64,000 bases of DNA from Candidatus Woesearchaeota archaeon (GCA_016185945.1 JACPMR010000010.1:1-64000); one strand, 5' to 3'; counted from the stretch's first letter, positions 24,446 through 33,882 are shown. Notes: generated by a model from the letters alone, not told the origin. Translations and numbers: made by a program.

Positions 24446-25828
24446 ATGTTAAAAGATAAAAATAAGCTGGCATATGGTTTTTTTCTTCTATTTGTAGCTG
24501 CGTTTATCCTTATTGTTTTAAGGGGCTTAAAAACAGCACAACCAGGGGACGAGAATGTTTATTATTATATGGGTAGATTAATAAGTGAAGGAAAAATTCC
24601 TTATAAGGATTTTTTTTACGCCCACCCGCCATTGCACATCTATCTGATAGCATTTATTTATAAGATATTTGGGTTTAATATTGTTGTTTTCAAGTTCTTG
24701 CCTATGCTTGCAACTATGATGTCTGCATTTTTTGTCTTTAAGATTGCAAAAGAAAAATTTGGCAGTACAGAGGCAATAATTGCTTCTCTGTTGTTTATTT
24801 TCAGTTATGGTGTGATGTTCAATTCAGTCTTCTCTTTCGGAGTTGATGTTGCAACAATGTTCTTGGCTATCGGATTTTACCTTTTGTGGAATAAAAACAA
24901 CTATGTTTTGGCTGGCGTATTGTTTGGGCTTGCAGGAGTGACTAGGCTGCTGGCTTTAGTTCCAATAGCAATAATATTGGTGTCAACCTTGTTGTCAAAC
25001 AAAAAACATTTCATAAAATTGTCGTCGGCATTTTTGACTATTTTTCTGCTAGTCAACGGCATTTTTGCCTTGCTGTTTGGAGCACAGTATTTAACGCCGG
25101 TTTATAAATACCATACACTAAAAAGCTTTGGCTATAAGGAAAACTTCAAGGAGTATCTAGACATTATAAAGTTAAACTGGATTTTATTTTCATCTGCATT
25201 TTTGCTTGTTTTTGTTAAGGATAAAGAGTCAATAAAATTTCCTTTAGTTATTTCAATTTCTTATCTTATTTTTTTGGCTGCGTTAAACAAACTTTTTGGA
25301 TTTTACTTCGTTGTTGTGTTTCCATTTTTGGCTGTCATTGGAAGCTATAATGTTGCAGGTATTTTCAGAAATCCGAATCTGTCAAAAAAATTGCTTGTTC
25401 CAGTTTCTGTAATATTATTGCTAGTCTTTTTTTGGAATCTGTTGTCGGATTTGATGTTTTTGCAGAAAATAGGTTTTTCCGGCTTTGAGAGGGGCAGAGA
25501 TTTGGCAGATTTTATAGATTCAAATTCCGATAAAGATACGTTGCTTTTTGGCGACGACTCCGTTGTTCCCCTGCTCGCGCTTATGACAGGCAGAAAAATA
25601 GCTTCAGATTTTGTGGATACAAACAACCAGATTTTTATTTCCGGAGTAAAGAATTTAAATGAAGTTTTGGGGAGTTTAAAAGGGAAGGACACTCTGTTTA
25701 TAGTAAGAAGTGCTCAAGGTTTGTCTTATTTTGACGAAGTAAAATCATTGTTAAGCAAAAACTGCGAGTTTTTAAGCCAGTTTCATGATAAAACAGAAGG
25801 CGATTATTTGGTTTATAGGTGTGGTTGA
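24446..25828 (+). CDS. membrane glycosyltransferase, PMT/ArnT (GT39-like) family
   Basis: About 460 residues with roughly ten membrane helices. After the first helix comes DENVYYYMGRLISEGKIPYKDFFYAHPPL, which matches the acidic first loop and 'HPP' of PMT-type lipid-linked sugar transferases. A C-terminal extracytoplasmic region follows (ERGRDLADFIDSNSDKDTLLFG). It probably moves a sugar from polyprenyl phosphate to surface protein or lipid. The ATG at 24446 is preferred; an upstream TATA-like TTTATATACC at about 24386 fits. The gene sits on the opposite strand between L44e and S27e. Confidence 0.8.
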   Translation: MLKDKNKLAYGFFLLFVAAFILIVLRGLKTAQPGDENVYYYMGRLISEGKIPYKDFFYAHPPLHIYLIAFIYKIFGFNIVVFKFLPMLATMMSAFFVFKIAKEKFGSTEAIIASLLFIFSYGVMFNSVFSFGVDVATMFLAIGFYLLWNKNNYVLAGVLFGLAGVTRLLALVPIAIILVSTLLSNKKHFIKLSSAFLTIFLLVNGIFALLFGAQYLTPVYKYHTLKSFGYKENFKEYLDIIKLNWILFSSAFLLVFVKDKESIKFPLVISISYLIFLAALNKLFGFYFVVVFPFLAVIGSYNVAGIFRNPNLSKKLLVPVSVILLLVFFWNLLSDLMFLQKIGFSGFERGRDLADFIDSNSDKDTLLFGDDSVVPLLALMTGRKIASDFVDTNNQIFISGVKNLNEVLGSLKGKDTLFIVRSAQGLSYFDEVKSLLSKNCEFLSQFHDKTEGDYLVYRCG

Positions 25829-26017
25829 AAAATTAATCTCGAGAATATTTTAATTCAATAAGATTATTCAAACAATATCGAGAACGGCCTTTGGATTGAT
25901 TTTTATTAAACAAAAAAAATCAAAAAATAACGAGAGCGCCCTTTTTCAGCATAGTCTAGATATTGTTTGAAGTTTCTTGATTATTGTTTTTGCATTAGAA
26001 TTATTCTTAATATTTAA
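25829..26017. other. AT-rich spacer with family B-like motifs
   Basis: No gene is seen. ATCGAGAACGGCCTTTGGATT (split here as ATCGAGAACGG and CCTTTGGATT, 25877-25897) and AACGAGAGCGCCCTTTTT (25929-25946) resemble the 5' arm of the family B hairpins at 3449 and 29422, but I could not find matching 3' arms. They may be degraded copies. The spacer separates the convergent ends of the glycosyltransferase and L44e genes. Confidence 0.3.
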
Positions 26018-26326
26018 TCACTTGAACTCTATCTTTTTTGCCCTGAAGCCCTTTCTTTGTATGTGCATCTTCTTGCAAACCTTGCATTCATACCTCAAAT
26101 CGGTTTTTTTTGTTGCTTTCTTGCCAGTCATCTTGAACTTGCTTATGGCGGGCTTTGAGTATCTGCCCATGTTGCCCAAACCCCGAGCCTGTCCTCTTTT
26201 TCTGGCTCTTATTTTTGAGCCGTAAGTCAAGCTGCTGGGGTTTTTTTTCTTCGTAATTGAAACAGTATGCTCTGTGTGCTTCTTGCAGTATGGGCAATAC
26301 CTTTTGACAGTTTTTGGAAATTTCAT
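26018..26326 (-). CDS. rpl44e: 50S ribosomal protein eL42 (L44e)
   Basis: A 102-residue zinc-containing ribosomal protein. It has YCPYCKKHTEH near the N-terminus, a basic middle (KIRARKRGQARGLGNMGRYSK) and YECKVCKKMHIQRKGFRAKK at the C-terminus, the family's two Cys pairs. L44e sits by the E site of the large subunit. In many archaea it heads the operon with S27e, aIF2-alpha and nop10; here that operon is interrupted. Confidence 0.95.
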   Translation of the reverse strand: MKFPKTVKRYCPYCKKHTEHTVSITKKKNPSSLTYGSKIRARKRGQARGLGNMGRYSKPAISKFKMTGKKATKKTDLRYECKVCKKMHIQRKGFRAKKIEFK

Positions 26327-26392
26327 GGAAAACAGAATTCTAATATGATTTAAAAAGCTTTCTATTTAATTTGTCGTCGACAAATTTATGGG

Positions 26393-27028
26393 TTATTCTT
26401 CTTTCATTTCTTCAGCTTTTCCCCTGCTGATAAGCACTTCCGCAACCTCTGCCGGCAGATTTGCAATATCTTCACCCTCAAAAGGGCCGTATTCCTCAAG
26501 CTCGGGACCTACAAATTTCGGAACATGCGTAATAAACCTCACAAGCTTTGTGGGTTTTTTGAGCTCCAGCGCAGTCCTGAAATCCCCTTTTGGCTTTTTG
26601 TCTTCCATTGGCGGCATAAAGGGCATCTTTTCATTAAGGACGCTGTAAAGGATTGCATCTCTATACGTGTCAAAAAGATTAGTCAAAGCATCAAAGACGA
26701 CCCTCTCCTCTTTGAGAAGAGAGGAAGTGTCCATCAAATTTGATTTTGTCCTGCTTTTATCCAAAGCCAAACTTATAATCTTTTTCTCTCTTCTTTCATA
26801 AAGCTCTTTCAGGATTTTGTATATGTTTTCAAGCTGTCTTTCTGTCTTTCTCATTTCCTCCTGCGCAAATGCAGAGTCTCTAGCTTCCAAAATCTTCTTC
26901 TTGTCTTTGATATAGTTGATTATATCGCTGAAGAAAGCTGGCTCCAGCTTTTGCAAATCAGGCTTTTCCCTCTCTATTTTCAGAAGCTCAAAAAGAGTTT
27001 CATATGTTATAACAACCTCTTGCACCAT
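26393..27028 (-). CDS. DNA replication factor GINS, Gins15/Sld5-like subunit
   Basis: GINS joins MCM and Cdc45/GAN in the replicative helicase. The 211-residue protein has an N-terminal helical A-domain (TYETLFELLKIEREKPDLQKL, then a long helix pair) and a C-terminal B-domain with VRFITHVPKFVGPELEEYGPFEGEDIANLPAEVAEVLISRGKAEE, which is characteristic of archaeal Gins51/15. A GGAGG site lies 2 nt before the ATG. It is transcribed in the direction of L44e, 66 nt away. Confidence 0.88.
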   Translation of the reverse strand: MVQEVVITYETLFELLKIEREKPDLQKLEPAFFSDIINYIKDKKKILEARDSAFAQEEMRKTERQLENIYKILKELYERREKKIISLALDKSRTKSNLMDTSSLLKEERVVFDALTNLFDTYRDAILYSVLNEKMPFMPPMEDKKPKGDFRTALELKKPTKLVRFITHVPKFVGPELEEYGPFEGEDIANLPAEVAEVLISRGKAEEMKEE

Positions 27029-27123
27029 TTCCTCCCCCGAAAGCCGAATTATGGCATGCCATTTAAATAATTTTCCTCAAATTTGACGATATCTTTTTAA
27101 AATTCAAAGCCATACTACAGCTT

Positions 27124-28347
27124 ATGGCAGAGCTAGTATTCAAGGACTTAACCTTTGAGAAGGATAAGGATAAGATTAAGATTAGTTTCCTTAGATTGTT
27201 TTATACATATTTGGATGACGAGGCCATTAAAAAAATAGCCCCGTTTGAGATAAATAAGAATTCCATTATATTCAAGAACGTCTCAGAGCACAGCGCCAGA
27301 AAAAAATTCGAGTTTCTTTTGTACAACTCATTTAAAAGTTTAAAAAACCGGCTAAACAACAAAAAAACGATATACGTCCATCAATCATCCGGCATTCCGC
27401 TTATTGGAACAAACTACTTTGGGTTGATTGATAGGGGCACTAATATAATTGAGGTCAAGCCGATAACAAGCTGCAATATAAGCTGTATTTTCTGCTCTGT
27501 TGACGAAGGCCCGTACTCAAGAAGAAAAGTTGATTTTGTCGTTGAGAAAGATTATATAGTTAATGAATTCAGAAAAATCGTCGGGTTCAAGCAGGGCAAC
27601 AACATAGACGCCCATATAAACTCCCAGGGCGAGCCAACCCTTTATGCGGATATGGTGGAATTAGTAAATGGTATAATGTCAATCAAAGGAGTAAAAACAA
27701 GTTCGATAGACACAAACGGCACTTTGCTAAGCAAACAGCTTGTAGACGAACTTGCAGAAGCTGGCTTGACTCGCATTAATCTGTCGCTTAATGCCTTAGA
27801 TCCGGAAAAAGCAAAGCATCTTGCCGGCTATCCATATAACTTGAACAAAGTACTTGAGATTGCAAGGTACATTCCAACAAAAATGGACCTGATAATAGCG
27901 CCTGTGTGGATGTCTGGCTACAACGATGAGGAAATCCCGAAGCTTGCAAAGTTTGCAGAAGAAATAGGAGCGGGCAAGAACTGCCCGCCAATAGGAGTGC
28001 AAAACATGCTTAACTACAGGTTTGGAAGGAACCCAGTTGAGTCAGCGCCAATGGAGGAATTCTACAAAAAAATGAAGGAGCTGGAGAAAAAGCACGATGT
28101 AAAGCTTATTTTTGACAAATCCGCTTTTGATGTAGAAGAGTTGCCTGAGCTTCCAAAGCCGTTCAGGAAAGGGCAGGTTATAGAAGCAGAGATTGTTTTG
28201 CCAGGCAGGATAGGCAACGAGATGCTGGCAGTTGCTAAAGACAGGTTAATCTCTGTGCCGGATTGTAATAAGGAAATAGGCTCAAAAGTCAAATTAAAAA
28301 TAAAAAGAACAAAGCACAATATCTTCTTGGGGGAGTTATTGAATTAA
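27124..28347 (+). CDS. radical SAM protein with C-terminal TRAM domain
   Basis: 407 residues. CNISCIFC at about residue 117 is the CX3CX2C iron-sulfur site; it is followed by SVDEGPYSRR, the INSQGEPTLYADMVELV region and TNGTLLSKQLVDEL, as in radical SAM enzymes. The last 60 residues (RKGQVIEAEIVLPGRIGNEM ... GSKVKLKIKRTKHNIFLGEL) form a TRAM-like RNA-binding domain, suggesting an RNA substrate. I cannot name the reaction. A TATA-like box near 27088-27100 lies about 25 nt upstream. A GT2 gene follows after 1 nt. Confidence 0.82.
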   Translation: MAELVFKDLTFEKDKDKIKISFLRLFYTYLDDEAIKKIAPFEINKNSIIFKNVSEHSARKKFEFLLYNSFKSLKNRLNNKKTIYVHQSSGIPLIGTNYFGLIDRGTNIIEVKPITSCNISCIFCSVDEGPYSRRKVDFVVEKDYIVNEFRKIVGFKQGNNIDAHINSQGEPTLYADMVELVNGIMSIKGVKTSSIDTNGTLLSKQLVDELAEAGLTRINLSLNALDPEKAKHLAGYPYNLNKVLEIARYIPTKMDLIIAPVWMSGYNDEEIPKLAKFAEEIGAGKNCPPIGVQNMLNYRFGRNPVESAPMEEFYKKMKELEKKHDVKLIFDKSAFDVEELPELPKPFRKGQVIEAEIVLPGRIGNEMLAVAKDRLISVPDCNKEIGSKVKLKIKRTKHNIFLGELLN

Positions 28348-28348
28348 A

Positions 28349-29369
28349 ATGGATAGAATACCCTCTCTAAGTTTGTGTATCGTCACTAAAAACGAAGAAA
28401 ATCATTTAGAGCAGTGCTTGAATAGTGTAAAGAATATAGTTGATGAAATCATTATTGTAGATACAGGCAGCACAGATAGAACAAAGGAAATTGCAAAGAA
28501 GTTTGGCGCAAAAATATATGATTTCAAATGGATTGATGATTTCAGTGCTGCTAGAAACGAATCATTAAAACATGCAACAAAGAAAACAACTGATTTCCGA
28601 TGAGAATTGCGTTGGATATTACATAACAATAAGAACTTACGCCGATGATTCTACAGCATCTGGCTGGGTTTCCTCAAAGGATGACCACTACAAGGAAAGC
28701 AAGGCATCTTCTGGGTGGTTTACTACCAAACTAATAAGATTGTTCAGGAATGACAAGTCAATAAAGTTTGATGGAATTATTCATGAAACAATTGACTCTT
28801 CTATAAAGAACTTTGGCAATGTCAAAGACGCGCTTTTCCCGATACATCATTTTGGCAGGATTAAGCCAAAAAAAGATGAGTCTAAGAAGGAGCTCTATCA
28901 TAAACTCGGAGAGCTCAAAATCAGCCAGAAAGGAGACTTTCATGCCTACTACCAGCTTGGAATTCAAGCTCAGGAAGCAGTGAATTATGATGAAGCAATT
29001 GAATTACTCAAAAAGTCAATTGAGCTGAACCCCAATTATTTTAAAGCATGGCTTAATCTTGGAGCATCATATTTGAAAGTAGGTAGCCTATTGGAAGCAG
29101 AAAATGTGTTGAAACAAGCGGTTTTGCTCAACTCTTCCGATTACTCAGCCCATAACAATCTTGGAATAGTGTATTCAAGACTGAATAAGCCAGAACTTGC
29201 AATCAAAGAATTCTTAACAGCGTTAAGATTGAACCAAAAAAGCGCAAATACATACTTTAATCTTGGCTTGGCATTTGACAGCATTGGAGCAAAAGACAAA
29301 GCATACAAGTTCTTTGAAAAGGCAATTGAGCTTAACCCTAAATATAAGGAAAAGGTTAAATTGGAATAG
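28349..29369 (+). pseudogene. GT2 glycosyltransferase-TPR protein, broken after codon 78
   Basis: The first frame (28349-28603) encodes the GT2 start: LSLCIVTKNEENHLEQCLNS, VDTGSTDRTKEIAKKFGA and DDFSAARNESLKHAT. It then runs off in the wrong frame to a stop. The rest continues in another frame to 29369: LISDENCVGYYITIRTYADDS, GWFTTKLIRLF and HETIDSSI, followed by five or so TPR repeats. About 20-25 residues that normally carry GDW..L.DADE (the catalytic DxD) are missing at the junction near 28582. The same break occurs in the paralogue at 32648. Either both genes are dead or the assembly lost a shared segment. Intact, it would add sugars to surface glycans. Confidence 0.8.
28442..28582 (+). 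repeat. 141-nt identical direct repeat, copy 1
   Basis: Positions 28442-28582 are identical base for base to 32738-32878, in the same orientation. The block covers GT2 codons from VDEIIIVD to NESLKHATK. The flanks differ: upstream the genes are only moderately similar, and downstream they diverge at once. Both genes are broken exactly where the block ends. Confidence 0.9.
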
Positions 29370-29421
29370 GATTTTTACAATATATAAAATTAAAATCAAC
29401 AACAAAAATATTAATCAACTA

Positions 29422-29568
29422 ACACGAGAGCGTCCTTTGAATCACACAGGTAAAGAAGGAAACCCGCTCTTGTAGAAAGTACTATCAACCTCAAAGATAG
29501 AGTACAACTGTCCAACTGTCCTGAGCAGGGTTTCCATATCACCCTATGCCAGATACTGGGAAGCGACG
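29422..29568 (+). ncRNA. composite RNA: family B hairpin copy 2 joined to family A 3' domain
   Basis: The 5' part (29422-29478) is a family B hairpin: ACGAGAGCG pairs with CGCTCTTGT and TCCTT with AAGGA. A second hairpin follows with GTAC/GTAC and ATC/GAT arms (about 29479-29506). The 3' part, TCCTGAGC...GGGAAGCGACG (29519-29568), matches the 3' domain of family A at 36082, 52841 and 56625. A T-run follows, as expected for an archaeal terminator. It lies between the broken GT2-TPR gene and the S-layer gene. Confidence 0.55.
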
Positions 29569-29667
29569 TTTTTGGTTGAAATTTTTGGTATTAGCAAATG
29601 CAATATATAAGAATTCTAAATAGCCAAAATCAAAACAAAAAGAAAGAAAAATAAGGGTTTTAAGCCC

Positions 29668-32337
29668 TTAAGCTGTCTTAGCTGCTGGTGCAGCAACTGT
29701 CAAGACGTTGTTTACCTTCTTGACTTCTACTTTCATGCCTTTTAATTGGCCTTTGTAGTCAGCATAGTTTGCTACAACCTGTGCTGCATTTCTTGTGTCT
29801 AATGCTGAGTAGCCTGCTACTAGCATTGCCACATTGCCATTGGTGTGCTCCCATAACTCAACTTTACCAACACCTGGCTCAAATCCTGCAGTGCAATCAG
29901 CTGGGTTGCCCATTACTGTTGCAGCAGCTGCGTTAGCACATGGTCCGCCTACAAGTATTGCATTCTGTGCTTTTACATCAGATACTTCTGAAGCCAGCTT
30001 TGCAGCTCCAACCTGAATTCTTTGGAGTGTTACCGCCTCTGAAGTTGTCGCACCTACTTCGCTGAATGAAGCACCCTTAGCAGTTATGTATACAAGCGCT
30101 TCTCTCTGCTTGTTTGGAACCTCAATTGTAAGTAGTTGAGGTGCGCTTGTTGGTGTTTCATATGTCCAGAAGCTACCATAGCTGTCATAACCATACGCTA
30201 TGTTTGTCTTTCCGCTTGGTGTTCTAAACGCAAATCTCTTTGTTTCACGTGTTGTGTCCTGAATCAACCTTACTTCTGCAGATGATGCTGTTATGTTAAA
30301 TCTCATAACAGTTGCTGCTAGGGTTTCTGTGCTGTCTCTTGCTGCGCCGTCTCTGCTTTCATCTGGTATTCTAAAGGTGACATACACAATGTCTGATGTA
30401 TCATCACCAGGTTGTCCTTGTGTTCCTGTCTCGTTTGTGACGTTTATTTCCATGCCATTCTTTGTTGTTATTACTATAGGCGCTGTAACAAAAGTATTGT
30501 TGCCACCACCAATTGTACCATTCCTTGTTGAAGCAATAGCACCGCTTGCATCAAGGTCAACTAAAATTCTGAAGTCATTATCCCTTATTGAGGTGTCGTT
30601 GAAAATTTTAAAGTCAGAGCCGCCTACCTTTAAGGTTGCTAGTTCACCGCCTTGTGTTTGGTTAGGACCTACTACTGTCAATGACGATGCAGTGCTATAG
30701 GTCTGCTCAAGCGTCTTTCCGCTTCCTAGGTCTTTGAACTTCAGCAATGGGTTGTCATTAGTTACCTTGTCTGCGCCTTTATACTGCAATACATAAGTTG
30801 GCCTTTCCCCTCTCTTACGGGAAGAGCCGCTGTCAGACAAGACAATGTAATCATCCTTGCTAATGGTTCTGTTCTCCTTGTTTATCAAGGCTCTTGAGCC
30901 GTCCTGCTCACCAAATCTAATGTCTGAACCACTTGGTGTTTTAGCAATTGACAAAGCAACCTTGTTGCCTCCGCCATCTTGAAACTCTAACCTGTATTCG
31001 CTTGAGCCGCTAGTTGTTATTTTGACTTTCTCTATATCAGCTGTTGACAATCCTCTGTACTCAATGTCCCAGTTGCTTGTGAACAAAACTTCTGGCTCTG
31101 CTGTTGTTCCGCCTGCAGCCTTAATAGCTGCGCTTAACTTGCCGCCTGCTGGAACGAAGTAGTTGTCGTCAGCAGACATATTAATGTGTACTCTGTTTAT
31201 CCTAAATGTGTTGCTGTCATCACTACCTTCAATTGTTACAAGCGCATCATCAATTGTGTTATCATCCACTTTTAGTGCATTTGTAGAGACCACGTCTGTA
31301 ACATTTGTGTCCTTTAGCTCAACCTTCTGTGCACCAATGAAGAATGTTGCACTGTGGATGCCTCCAGCATAGTCTTGATACAAGATGTCAGTCACTCCAA
31401 CTGTTGTGCCGTCTGATAGCTTGTCAGTGTCGCCATCCTTTAACTTCCTTGTTGTTTGTCCATTTATGGTAAATTGTGCTTCGTCTGTGTCAACGAAGTT
31501 TAGTGTCACTTCATAATCGTTTCCGCTGATTGTATATGTCTTTGTCTGCTTTTCGAGCAATGTATCCTTTCCTGCTCCACCCATTAAGGTTAATACTACA
31601 TTGCCACCGCCTGTTGTCGTTCTTTTTGCAGTTACAATGGTGTATTTCTTGCCAAACATTGTAATATCAACATCCTGCATGTCTGTCAAGAACAAGCCAG
31701 TTGTTGATGCTGAACCACTTGAGTCATCAACATCGCTTTCAAGAGCTGTTGTGAACTCAAGCAAATATCTTCCAATCTCCCTTCCTGATTTGAAGTAAAG
31801 ATAATCTGCTAAGATATCTGTGTCGTCATCTTCTGTGTAAAGAACATAACCACTATCCATGTTTCTTTCTGCTGGACCCCCTAATAGGTACAGGTATTGG
31901 TTATATGGTGAAGTTGCTTTGCTGTTTGAAACCTGTCCTGAATCAAGAGCTTTTAAGTCTCCCTTTTGAATGAATGATGTAATGTTGCTTAATAGCTCTC
32001 TGTGTATACCGCCTACTGCCAAGTCCTCGCCTAGCTCTAGCTTCTTTGTTGATGTCTTGGCTTGCCACGCATCGCCTTCAACTGTAACAGCTCCGGGTGT
32101 TGTCACTACAGCTTTCTTTGTTGCTGCAAACTGCAAGCTTGAAATTATGTCAGAAATACCAATGACGTCTTCTGCAGCAGCCTTGTCGCCTACGACTATA
32201 ACGCCGCTGAATTTGCCATCTTTCACGAATGGTGCTGGGTAATTAGCCAAATCCACTGCTCCAAATACTGAGCCGCTTAACATTACAGCTCCTGTACCTA
32301 GCGCAATTATCCTCTTTATTGCTTTTTGAAATCTCAT
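29668..32337 (-). CDS. S-layer protein
   Basis: The 889-residue exported protein begins MRFQKAIKRIIALGTGAVMLSGSVFG, a signal peptide with a basic start and hydrophobic core. VDLANYPAPFVKDGKFSGVIVVGDKAAAEDVIG is the N-terminal S-layer motif of the Methanococcus/DPANN type; at the C-terminus NAILVGGPCANAAAATV and GYSALDTRNAAQVVANY match the S-layer C-terminal domain. The middle is rich in Asp, Thr, Ser and Gly, with few Lys/Arg-rich patches. It should form the cell's surface lattice. A strong GGAGGTG ribosome site precedes the ATG by about 9 nt and the long AT-rich upstream region suggests a strong promoter. The flanking GT2 genes suggest glycosylation. Confidence 0.9.
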   Translation of the reverse strand: MRFQKAIKRIIALGTGAVMLSGSVFGAVDLANYPAPFVKDGKFSGVIVVGDKAAAEDVIGISDIISSLQFAATKKAVVTTPGAVTVEGDAWQAKTSTKKLELGEDLAVGGIHRELLSNITSFIQKGDLKALDSGQVSNSKATSPYNQYLYLLGGPAERNMDSGYVLYTEDDDTDILADYLYFKSGREIGRYLLEFTTALESDVDDSSGSASTTGLFLTDMQDVDITMFGKKYTIVTAKRTTTGGGNVVLTLMGGAGKDTLLEKQTKTYTISGNDYEVTLNFVDTDEAQFTINGQTTRKLKDGDTDKLSDGTTVGVTDILYQDYAGGIHSATFFIGAQKVELKDTNVTDVVSTNALKVDDNTIDDALVTIEGSDDSNTFRINRVHINMSADDNYFVPAGGKLSAAIKAAGGTTAEPEVLFTSNWDIEYRGLSTADIEKVKITTSGSSEYRLEFQDGGGNKVALSIAKTPSGSDIRFGEQDGSRALINKENRTISKDDYIVLSDSGSSRKRGERPTYVLQYKGADKVTNDNPLLKFKDLGSGKTLEQTYSTASSLTVVGPNQTQGGELATLKVGGSDFKIFNDTSIRDNDFRILVDLDASGAIASTRNGTIGGGNNTFVTAPIVITTKNGMEINVTNETGTQGQPGDDTSDIVYVTFRIPDESRDGAARDSTETLAATVMRFNITASSAEVRLIQDTTRETKRFAFRTPSGKTNIAYGYDSYGSFWTYETPTSAPQLLTIEVPNKQREALVYITAKGASFSEVGATTSEAVTLQRIQVGAAKLASEVSDVKAQNAILVGGPCANAAAATVMGNPADCTAGFEPGVGKVELWEHTNGNVAMLVAGYSALDTRNAAQVVANYADYKGQLKGMKVEVKKVNNVLTVAAPAAKTA

Positions 32338-32647
32338 CTTATAAACACCTCCAAGTGTTTTAGTTTTTTATCGTATAATATTGTTGATGAATATTATACT
32401 ATATTATACTATATAGCAACGCCTCTTATAGAAGCGTTCTTGACAACTGATTTATTATTATCCATATTTAAAGTTTTTGGTATTATTACATACTAAAACA
32501 TATATATTTTAGTATATACTCCTATTTTTGTGTAGGAAAATAAATGGTATTGATATGATGTTTATAATTGTTTTGTTTGTTTTCAATATTGCAATGCTTA
32601 AGCAGACGCAACAACATTTAAATATGAACAACAAAAACCCAAATCCA
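32338..32647. promoter_or_regulatory. divergent promoter region between S-layer and GT2 genes
   Basis: About 310 nt without a supported gene. For the S-layer gene (minus strand) it holds GGAGGTG next to the start, then several overlapping TATA-like stretches around 32360-32420. AACGC (32419-32423) pairs with GCGTT further on to make a small hairpin. For the GT2 gene (plus strand) CATTTAAATAT at 32615-32625 lies about 25 nt before ATG 32648. Longer upstream starts for the GT2 gene cross these signals and are rejected. Confidence 0.45.
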
Positions 32648-33837
32648 ATGCCAAAGCCAACAATATCCCTTTGCATAATGACAAAGAACGAAGAGAGATA
32701 CCTAGAGCAATGCCTAAATAGCGCCAAAGACATAGTGGATGAAATCATTATTGTAGATACAGGCAGCACAGATAGAACAAAGGAAATTGCAAAGAAGTTT
32801 GGCGCAAAAATATATGATTTCAAATGGATTGATGATTTCAGTGCTGCTAGAAACGAATCATTAAAACATGCAACAAAGTAAATACAATTAATGATTTAGT
32901 TAATGATAAGGAAAATGACGCATTTATGTTTCTTCAAAAAAACTATACCAACGATTCGTCGATTGCAGGATTTGTTGCCGAAGAGCACAAAAAAGGCAAC
33001 AAAACTTATTCTGGGTGGTACGGCTCATTGATAGTGCGGCTTTTCAAGAACAAAAAGGGATATGAGTTTTTAGGAACAGTTCATGAGCTTGTCGAGCCGT
33101 CAATCGAGGCAAAAAATGGCAAGATTGCTGTAACAAATCTTGCGTTGCACCATTATGGCAACGCAGAGCCCGAAGTTGTAAAGAAAAAAAGGGAGTATTA
33201 TCTTGAGCTTTGTAAGAAGAAAGTAAAGCATAATCCAGATGCAGACTCCTATTTTGAACTTGGGGTGTTATACAAGGAAAATGACAACGAGAAAGAAGCA
33301 GTCAAATCATTCAAGAAAGCAATTGAACTTAATCCAAAGCATAGCATGGCTTTTTATGAATCGGGAGTGATTTATGAGCAGCAAAAAAACTATGATGAGG
33401 CGATAAAGCACTATACAGAGTCGTTGAGGATAAAAGAAAACAGCGAGGCATTCCAAAGCTTGGGTGTTTGTTATCTAAAAGAGGGGATGCTGAAGGAGTC
33501 TTACAGAAACCTTGCTAAGGCAATGCTCTTAAATCCAAACAAATACACTATTTATAATAACCTCGGCGCTGTTCTGGAAAAGCTTGGCAATTATGACTCT
33601 GCTGTACAGATGCTGGAAATAGCAACAAAGCTTAATCCAAAAAATACAATCGGTTTCTACAATCTTGGAGTTGTTCTTGATAAAAAAGGTGATTTTGGCA
33701 ATGCCATTGGTGCTTATGAAAAGGCAGTTGAGCTTAAACACCCCAAAAGCGAGGAAATTAAAAAAAGGATAAAACAATTGAAGAGAATAATCACAAGTCT
33801 TCCAAGCTATAGGTATGGAGTTAAGATGGGTGGGTAA
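32648..33837 (+). pseudogene. GT2 glycosyltransferase-TPR protein, broken (paralogue 2)
   Basis: The frame from 32648 (MPKPTISLCIMTKNEERYLE) runs through VDTGSTDRTKEIAKKFGA and NESLKHATK to a stop at 32879-32881. The remainder continues in another frame from about 32881: TINDLVNDKENDAFMFLQKNY, SGWYGSLIVRLF, HELVEPSIEAKN, then six or so TPR repeats to 33837. The segment with the catalytic GDW..L.DADE (about 20 residues) is missing at the junction, as in the paralogue at 28349. The start is set by a TATA-like box about 25 nt upstream. It flanks the S-layer gene on the other side. Confidence 0.8.
32738..32878 (+). repeat. 141-nt identical direct repeat, copy 2
   Basis: Identical to 28442-28582 and in the same orientation. 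The two copies bracket 4.3 kb holding the TPR half of the first GT2 gene, the composite RNA, the S-layer gene and the start of the second GT2 gene. Recombination between them would delete this block. Confidence 0.9.
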
Positions 33838-33882
33838 AAATAGTAACCCTTAAATACTAGGATTTCCTACTATCTTAGTACT

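Noticed and set aside
24412-24459. 15-codon frame with ATG before the glycosyltransferase
   Set aside because: It stops after 15 codons and overlaps the real start; the GT frame begins at 24446.
32528-32647. Upstream start of the second GT2 gene with a membrane helix
   Set aside because: This stretch contains the gene's TATA-like box; the start at 32648 lies at the right distance from it and matches the paralogue.
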